A DNA stretch of 64,000 bases from Pseudanabaena sp. FACHB-1998 (GTDB lineage: Bacteria > Cyanobacteriota > Cyanobacteriia > Pseudanabaenales > Pseudanabaenaceae): positions 1 through 64,000 of the forward strand of contig NZ_JACJQA010000039.1 in assembly GCF_014696355.1 (NCBI RefSeq). The letters are read 5' to 3'. Both the position numbers and the translations under genes were made by a program. Positions 6,263 to 12,071 of the stretch are shown piece by piece. Position 1 is the first letter of the stretch. Every line of letters begins with the position of its first letter. The notes under the pieces were generated by a model that was given only the letters and a program-made list of their open reading frames with translations, had not been told where the DNA came from and searched no databases.

Positions 6263-8011
6263 ATGACAGGCGAAAAAACCAAAAAAATAACCGAATTTCG
6301 GCTATATCCAACAACTGAGCAAGCTGCAAAGATCGATTTGTGGCTTGCTCAGTTGAAGTGGGTTTGGAATGCTGGTTTGTCTTTGCTTGAAGAATCACAA
6401 CAGCTTGATTGGCGCAAAAAACATGAATGGACAGAGCCTAGTCCTGAAGTATGGCAGTATCGTAAATCTTGCAAAATAGACGGCGTTACCTATACCAATC
6501 CTGATAATCAGTACGGACTTTGCTGTGCTTATCATCCTGATCGCTGTGATATTCGCAAGCATCAGGGCAAGGACATTGATGATCCATACAAACACGTTGA
6601 AAACTATCGCTTTATCGCAAATAAACGATGTCCTGAGTTTCTGCACTCTATTGATCGCGAATCGCGTCGATCTGTTGTGGATAGCTTAATTGACGCTTGG
6701 AGTCAGTACCGTAAAGGCAAAAAAGGCAGACCACGATATAAAGGTAAAACCGACAGATTAGAAAGCTTCTCTAATAGCAATGGTCGGACATTAGTGCATA
6801 TTTTACCCTTGACTGGCGATAATTCTTTCATCGATTATCCAGAATTAGGACAAATTAAAGCAAAAGGACTTTATCGTAGATATGCTGGCAATCATACGAT
6901 TGTACGCATCGTTAAACGTGCCGATGGCTATTATGCCCAGTTCACTAGCGCTGTAGATGAGAAGCCTGTAAAACCTGCGAAAAAGCAAGAAGTAGGTTTA
7001 GATTTTGGTGTAGTCGCTCCCATTGCTGATAGTGATGGCAGACGGCACGAGTCAAAGCGCTATGCCAAGTTACAAGCTAAGAAATTGGCTCGTATTCAGC
7101 GATCTATTTCTCGCTCCGAGGAGTATGAGAAGCAGACTAAGCTTAAAAGCAATCGCCTCAAAGCTAAGCGCAAAAAATTAGCCGAAATCCATCTCAAGAT
7201 CGCTCGGCAACGAGACAGGTTTATCCATAAGCTCACCTCAAAGTATGTGAGTGAGTATCAGTGCATCGCGATCGAGGATACCAAAGTTAAAAATATGGTT
7301 CGCGCTCCAAAAGCAAAAGCTGGTGAAAATGGTGCTTTTTTACCCAATGGTGCGGCGGCTAAGGCGGGTTTAAACAAATCGTTGCATGATGTGGCGATTG
7401 GCAAAACAAAAACGATGCTAGAGACTAAATCCAAAGCATCAGAAAGAATATTTAAGAAAGTACCCGCACCGCACACTTCTCAAGGTTGCAGTCAATGTGG
7501 TTACTATTCTGAAAAGTTTCGTCCATCTCAAGCTGTGTTTAATTGCTTGAATTGTGGTCATAGCGACAACGCAGATAACAACGCTTCAACCGTTATCCGC
7601 AATATCGCATTTAAAGGCTTGGTATTGATACCCTACTCTGCTTCATCAGAGGAAGTCAAGGACGTGGATCGCTCAACGAGTGGGAAGAAACGTCAACTGA
7701 GTAAGACTCGCAAGAGTAAGAAAGGATCGGGAGGAAAAACATCTCCCGCAATCAACCGCGAAAGCGGGGCTTTAGAAATAGCTGATGAGATTAAACCCTC
7801 ACCAGTAAACGACTTGCAGCCACAATCGCCAATACCTATTCGCGCAAACCTTGAAATCCAATCACAGAGAGACCTTGAGCTATGGCAAGATTTCCAACCT
7901 GATACTATTGATTCTCCAAAACGTAGATCTCGCAAACGATCCGCGCAAGTAGATCCTGATATTGGCTCTCAGCTTAGTTTTTGGGATCTGGCGGATGCAA
8001 CTGGTAGTTAG
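6263..8011 (+). CDS. TnpB-like RuvC nuclease, putative type V-U CRISPR effector (Cas12-like)
   Basis: The protein has 582 residues, longer than a usual ~400-residue TnpB. The N-terminus (FRLYPTTEQAAKIDLWLAQL..WVWNAGL) and the segment SLIDAWSQYRKGKKGRPRYKGK match the TnpB/OrfB family. The RuvC residues are intact: D247 (VGLDFGVVAP), E338 (IAIEDTKVKNM) and D438 (NADNNAS). A zinc ribbon lies between them (C409-x2-C412, C428-x2-C431). Residues ~450-582 form a Lys/Ser-rich extension absent from TnpB. The last five residues (D578-S582) and the stop codon are encoded by the first repeat of the adjacent CRISPR array. No tnpA is present. I infer an RNA-guided DNA nuclease using this array. Subtype V-U2, which I recall as cyanobacterial, is a guess. 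A TnpB copy lying next to an array by chance is the alternative. Confidence 0.82.
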   Translation: MTGEKTKKITEFRLYPTTEQAAKIDLWLAQLKWVWNAGLSLLEESQQLDWRKKHEWTEPSPEVWQYRKSCKIDGVTYTNPDNQYGLCCAYHPDRCDIRKHQGKDIDDPYKHVENYRFIANKRCPEFLHSIDRESRRSVVDSLIDAWSQYRKGKKGRPRYKGKTDRLESFSNSNGRTLVHILPLTGDNSFIDYPELGQIKAKGLYRRYAGNHTIVRIVKRADGYYAQFTSAVDEKPVKPAKKQEVGLDFGVVAPIADSDGRRHESKRYAKLQAKKLARIQRSISRSEEYEKQTKLKSNRLKAKRKKLAEIHLKIARQRDRFIHKLTSKYVSEYQCIAIEDTKVKNMVRAPKAKAGENGAFLPNGAAAKAGLNKSLHDVAIGKTKTMLETKSKASERIFKKVPAPHTSQGCSQCGYYSEKFRPSQAVFNCLNCGHSDNADNNASTVIRNIAFKGLVLIPYSASSEEVKDVDRSTSGKKRQLSKTRKSKKGSGGKTSPAINRESGALEIADEIKPSPVNDLQPQSPIPIRANLEIQSQRDLELWQDFQPDTIDSPKRRSRKRSAQVDPDIGSQLSFWDLADATGS

Positions 8012-8684
8012 GCGATCGCTTGATTGGAAGATCCCGTCCATGCGGGTAGTGATACCAGCATCTTCGGATGCAACTGGTAGTTAGGCGATCGCTTGATTGG
8101 AAGAAGATGGGGTATTAGCTAATGGCTTACATTCAATTTGGATGCAACTGGTAGTTAGGCGATCGCTTGATTGGAAGCTAGTAGAAAGTTTCCCCAAATC
8201 ATGAAAGTTGCGATGCAACTGGTAGTTAGGCGATCGCTTGATTGGAAGAGCTTATTGATAAAGAAATTAATACACCTTCCTTAGATGCAACTGGTAGTTA
8301 GGCGATCGCTTGATTGGAAGTGAAGAATATTCAAAAGCAGTTTGAACATTGTCCCAAGATGCAACTGGTAGTTAGGCGATCGCTTGATTGGAAGTAGAAC
8401 GGGGTGCTTTTGGCGGCGTAAAAGATGCGAGATGCAACTGGTAGTTAGGCGATCGCTTGATTGGAAGAGCGCCGCGCCCGTTTAGCGCTGATGAAGTAAA
8501 GTTGATGCAACTGGTAGTTAGGCGATCGCTTGATTGGAAGGTAGGCTTTTTGATGATGGCGATCGCTTATCCAGTGATGCAACTGGTAGTTAGGCGATCG
8601 CTTGATTGGAAGATTGCCAGTGAGATCGACGAGCTTGCGTAGTTTTTGATGCAACTGGTAGTTAGGCGATCGCTTGATTGGAAG

Positions 8685-8719
8685 CATTTTCATGATTAGT
8701 AATTTGGTAATTAGGCGAT
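8685..8719 (+). other. Spacer 10, whose 3' part resembles the repeat
   Basis: The end of this spacer reads TTGGTAATTAGGCGAT, one base different from the repeat's CTGGTAGTTAGGCGAT over its last 15 bases. It may target another HIP1-containing sequence that resembles the repeat, or reflect a misprocessed acquisition. Confidence 0.5.
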
Positions 8720-10132
8720 GATGCAACTGGTAGTTAGGCGATCGCTTGATTGGAAGGTATAAACCTGCTACAGATGACCCGTATTGTGCTGAGATGCAAC
8801 TGGTAGTTAGGCGATCGCTTGATTGGAAGCAAGCTTCTAGATTCTGCTTTCAATGAAATAGAATCGATGCAACTGGTAGTTAGGCGATCGCTTGATTGGA
8901 AGTTAAGTTTATAAAATGCGATCGCTAACTCAGCGATCGATGCAACTGGTAGTTAGGCGATCGCTTGATTGGAAGGAATTCTTGGCACGGGTGCTAGGTT
9001 TTTATCTGGTAGATGCAACTGGTAGTTAGGCGATCGCTTGATTGGAAGTGATGATCTCACCATGCAGCCTTCCACTAATTCGCGGATGCAACTGGTAGTT
9101 AGGCGATCGCTTGATTGGAAGTCGTAATGCAAGCAATTTAAAGCGCGGTAATAACCAGAGATGCAACTGGTAGTTAGGCGATCGCTTGATTGGAAGTTAG
9201 TTTAAAAGGCTTGCCAGACAAAACCTTGATCGATGCAACTGGTAGTTAGGCGATCGCTTGATTGGAAGAATATTATTGGGGAAACCTTCGACTCCAATAT
9301 TTTGATGCAACTGGTAGTTAGGCGATCGCTTGATTGGAAGTTTGCTAAAGATTCTTGCTCAATAGTGACTTGAGGATGCAACTGGTAGTTAGGCGATCGC
9401 TTGATTGGAAGTGAGTACAAAGCCGCGTTACCTAAGCAAGGCGAAGATGCAACTGGTAGTTAGGCGATCGCTTGATTGGAAGGGTAAAATCTTGCAAGGG
9501 TTCTGACGCATCTATGTGATGCAACTGGTAGTTAGGCGATCGCTTGATTGGAAGACAACTTGGTAGATGGCGATGCAGTTTATGTCTCGCCCGATGCAAC
9601 TGGTAGTTAGGCGATCGCTTGATTGGAAGCAGTTTCGATCGATACTGGCAAAAATGATGGTGAGATGCAACTGGTAGTTAGGCGATCGCTTGATTGGAAG
9701 TCGCTACGCAAACTCCATCCAACTTCTCTATTACACGATGCAACTGGTAGTTAGGCGATCGCTTGATTGGAAGCATACAACAGCTTAGAAACTCATCCTA
9801 ACTTTGACGATGCAACTGGTAGTTAGGCGATCGCTTGATTGGAAGCCTCATTTTGATGAATTGCGGGGTAACACCTTAAGATGCAACTGGTAGTTAGGCG
9901 ATCGCTTGATTGGAAGTCGACCATTTAGCAGGTATACCTTTAACTCTTGCGATGCAACTGGTAGTTAGGCGATCGCTTGATTGGAAGACCATCAAACTTG
10001 ACGTTTTGGGGATAACTAATTGACGATGCAACTGGTAGTTAGGCGATCGCTTGATTGGAAGCAAGAAGTTATCAAAGCGCCAGAAAAATTATAACGATGC
10101 AACTGGTAGTTAGGCGATCGCTTGATTGGAAG

Positions 10133-10166
10133 GGGGTGACACTTAATGGTGATGTCACCATTGACA
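10133..10166 (+). other. Spacer 30, containing an internal palindrome
   Basis: The spacer includes AATGGTGATGTCACCATT, an 8-bp inverted repeat around a 2-bp centre. Its guide RNA could fold on itself. The protospacer may be an operator-like or terminator-like site. Confidence 0.5.
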
Positions 10167-10324
10167 GATGCAACTGGTAGTTAGGCGATCGCTTGATTGG
10201 AAGTCCCATATCTGCTCGGATGCTCCTGTGGCTTCGAGATGCAACTGGTAGTTAGGCGATCGCTTGATTGGAAGCGATCTTTTCAATTGCCTGACTTGGC
10301 GATCGCCGATGCAACTGGTAGTTA

Positions 10325-10366
10325 GGCGATCGCCCTTTACTCACAGAGATTAGAAAGGCGATCGCC
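10325..10366. repeat. HIP1-bounded dispersed repeat, family 2 (copy 1), abutting the CRISPR array
   Basis: It runs from GGCGATCGCC to GGCGATCGCC with the interior CTTTACTCACAGAGATTAGAAA. Its left HIP1 coincides with the HIP1 of the last CRISPR repeat, whose 3' third is missing. Its right end is directly next to the DUF2442 stop codon. Other copies are at 10907-10950 and 34407-34449. Confidence 0.8.
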
Positions 10367-10639
10367 TTAACTAATTGCTCTTGACTTTATCGGAGCAGGC
10401 GCACCACGCAACATACCTTCAGTACTCAGATCCTCATCAAGATCCTCCCAATGAATACCATAGCCACCACCACAGACTTCCCACTTAGTAAGCTGCTCAA
10501 TAGTTCCATTTAATAACCTTGGATACCACACCAACGGAACTACAATTGTCCGACCATCCATCAAGTCAACACTGATTGTATCTTCCGTGAAGCTAACATT
10601 CTTAACTCTCTCATCAGTCTTAATCGCCAAAGTACTCAT
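10367..10639 (-). CDS. DUF2442 domain protein (antitoxin-like partner)
   Basis: This is a 90-residue protein with the DUF2442 pattern: KNVSFTEDTISVDLMDGRTIVVPLVWYPRLLNGT....WEVCGGGYGIHWEDLDEDLSTEGMLRG. The family is small, widespread in cyanobacteria and almost always paired with DUF4160, as here. It overlaps the upstream DUF4160 gene by 20 bp. The pair behaves like a toxin-antitoxin module in gene-neighbourhood terms, but I know of no settled biochemical role. The 3' end touches a HIP1-bounded repeat next to the CRISPR array. Confidence 0.9.
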   Translation of the reverse strand: MSTLAIKTDERVKNVSFTEDTISVDLMDGRTIVVPLVWYPRLLNGTIEQLTKWEVCGGGYGIHWEDLDEDLSTEGMLRGAPAPIKSRAIS

Positions 10640-10856
10640 ACCATGCCTCCAATAGTTGTATTTGATTTTCGATCACCATAGATTGTAATTTCCTTAACTC
10701 TTTAGCAGGAAACCCAATATTTTGAGCTAGGCTAACTGGCTGTAACCAAAACTTAGCGGTCAAATTATCGCGATCAATGTGAATATGCGGTGGTTCATTT
10801 GGTTCGTGACTATAAAAATAAAAACGATATGCACCAATCCTTAAAATCGTTGGCAT
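10620..10856 (-). CDS. DUF4160 domain protein
   Basis: This is a 78-residue protein matching DUF4160: MPTILRIGAYRFYFYSHEPNEPPHIHIDRDNLTAKFWLQPVSLAQNIGFPAKELRKLQSMV...LLEAWYEYFG. The conserved EPPHIHV/I-type motif is the hallmark of the family. It is the first gene of a two-gene unit with DUF2442 (20-bp overlap). The unit as a whole is bordered by family 2 HIP1 repeats, at 10325-10366 downstream and 10907-10950 upstream. That suggests it was inserted or is mobile as a cassette. The biochemical role is unknown. Confidence 0.9.
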   Translation of the reverse strand: MPTILRIGAYRFYFYSHEPNEPPHIHIDRDNLTAKFWLQPVSLAQNIGFPAKELRKLQSMVIENQIQLLEAWYEYFGD

Positions 10857-10906
10857 GACTTAAAAATAACACAGCGTAATTCTTGGCTAATTAAAACATA
10901 TCAATA

Positions 10907-10950
10907 CGCGATCGCCCTTTACTTGCACAGAGATTAAAGAGGCGATCGCC
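10907..10950. repeat. HIP1-bounded dispersed repeat, family 2 (copy 2)
   Basis: It runs from CGCGATCGCC to GGCGATCGCC with the interior CTTTACTTGCACAGAGATTA and AAGA. It lies between the DUF4160 start and the downstream end of the DUF3326 gene. Confidence 0.8.
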
Positions 10951-10968
10951 TAATTGATTCCTAACTTG

Positions 10969-12063
10969 TTACGGCAATCTTAAACTGTGAGGATTGATTC
11001 CCGCTTTAATGGCGGATAAAACCCCGATCGCTTCCCAATAATTTTCCACTTCAATTCCCTTTAATCCCAACATTTCAGGGGTGACATTAAGGGTCGTGTG
11101 ATTTTCTTTCACAAAAATAGTTTGGACATGAGGTAACGGATTAAGCGCCAATAATCCTGCACCCCCGCAAGCACTGTAAGGCGTAACGATCGCATGGATA
11201 TCGTCAGATGTAATATCGCTAGGCTTCAATAAATTGCGATTGGAAATAATTTTAGGAGCGCGACTTAATCCCACTAAGACGCAGGGTAAAAAAGTATATC
11301 CTAATTCCTCGGCAGCGGCGCGGGGAGATACAGTTGCATCCAGAGGCAAAGATTGCAAGGCGGGGGCATGGGCGCAAGGGATGGCAAATTCCCGCACGAT
11401 CGCATGACTGATGACGGCTTCCGCACCCGCAAGCGCATCTACGCCTTTACCTTGCCGATAGTTTTGTAAAGCCTCGCTATCAGGATCATCGGGAAATCTG
11501 GCGACTACGGCGATCGCTTCGACTTTGGAGACTTTGATTAACTTCTCGGCAGCTCTCAATAAACTATCGAGATTGGCGATCGTTCCCCATGTCGCTCCTG
11601 AATCTCCTGATCGCAGTTCTACCCCAAGAGCGCAATCGGTCACCAACACGTCGCTAATATTTAGTCCTAATGTCGCCTGTGCAGCAGTGATCGCTTGACG
11701 ATGGCGCAATTCTAAATCTGATTCCATGCCGCGATCCAGAATTACACCGATGCGATTAGCTCTCACCTTTCGTAAGCCCCATTCCCCTTTTGCCATGCGA
11801 TCAAGGGCATATCCCTCGGTGTACAGCACATTGGGCATCGACCAATATAAACTTGCGCCATTCAAGACATTGGGATGGGTAATGACGTGATCAGAGATGG
11901 AAGCGATCGCTCTCGCCACTGGCAAGGCATCCCCCGCATAACCACCGATCGCCGCCTTAATGCCTGTCGGCACAAGCAATAAGACATTAAAAGTATTTAA
12001 AGCATTTTCCATTGGATTATTGGCATAAGTAGTTAAGGATATGGGGCGATTCGTGCCGCACAT
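10969..12063 (-). CDS. DUF3326 family protein
   Basis: This is a 364-residue frame. An internal ATG at 12012 (MENALNTFNVLLLVPTG) is an equally plausible start and would give 347 residues. The sequence carries the family pattern, including VPTGIKAAIGGYAGDALPVARAIASISD.LITHPNVLNGASLYW and the VTPYSACGGAGLLALN segment. DUF3326 is conserved in cyanobacteria and plastid-bearing plants, and the function is not established. It lies 8 bp downstream of the metalloprotease gene on the same strand, so the two are probably co-transcribed. Confidence 0.88.
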   Translation of the reverse strand: MCGTNRPISLTTYANNPMENALNTFNVLLLVPTGIKAAIGGYAGDALPVARAIASISDHVITHPNVLNGASLYWSMPNVLYTEGYALDRMAKGEWGLRKVRANRIGVILDRGMESDLELRHRQAITAAQATLGLNISDVLVTDCALGVELRSGDSGATWGTIANLDSLLRAAEKLIKVSKVEAIAVVARFPDDPDSEALQNYRQGKGVDALAGAEAVISHAIVREFAIPCAHAPALQSLPLDATVSPRAAAEELGYTFLPCVLVGLSRAPKIISNRNLLKPSDITSDDIHAIVTPYSACGGAGLLALNPLPHVQTIFVKENHTTLNVTPEMLGLKGIEVENYWEAIGVLSAIKAGINPHSLRLP

Positions 12064-12071
12064 CCTTAATT

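Larger units (their letters stand above)
7994..10333 (+). CRISPR. CRISPR array, 32 complete 37-nt repeats plus one truncated terminal repeat, 32 spacers
   Basis: The repeat begins GATGCAACTGGTAGTTAGGC and ends TCGCTTGATTGGAAG. By eye all 32 full copies are identical. Repeat starts include 7994, 8067, 8141, 8212, 8284, 8358, 8431, 8504, 8576, 8648, 8720 ... 10167 and 10238. The last (10308-10333) keeps only the first 26 bases. Spacers are 33-38 nt and unique. The repeat contains a short hairpin (AACT-GGT-AGTT) and a HIP1 octamer. The degenerate copy at the right end and the GGAAG-type 3' end argue that the leader end is at 7994 and that transcription runs on the plus strand, downstream of the effector gene. 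No adaptation genes are in the window. Confidence 0.98.

Noticed and set aside
6263-8011. An ordinary IS605-type transposon
   Set aside because: No tnpA, no visible element ends, an unusually long protein, and the gene runs into the CRISPR repeat; still kept as the alternative explanation for the effector.
8445-9420. Open frames across the array, on both strands, repeating motifs such as LPIKRSPNYQLH or QLVVRRSLDWK
   Set aside because: They are translations of the CRISPR repeat; spacing and content follow the array, not a protein.
10367-10856. DUF4160/DUF2442 pair as accessory Cas proteins
   Set aside because: The pair is widespread without CRISPR, lies on the opposite strand, and is bordered by its own HIP1 repeats; proximity looks incidental.
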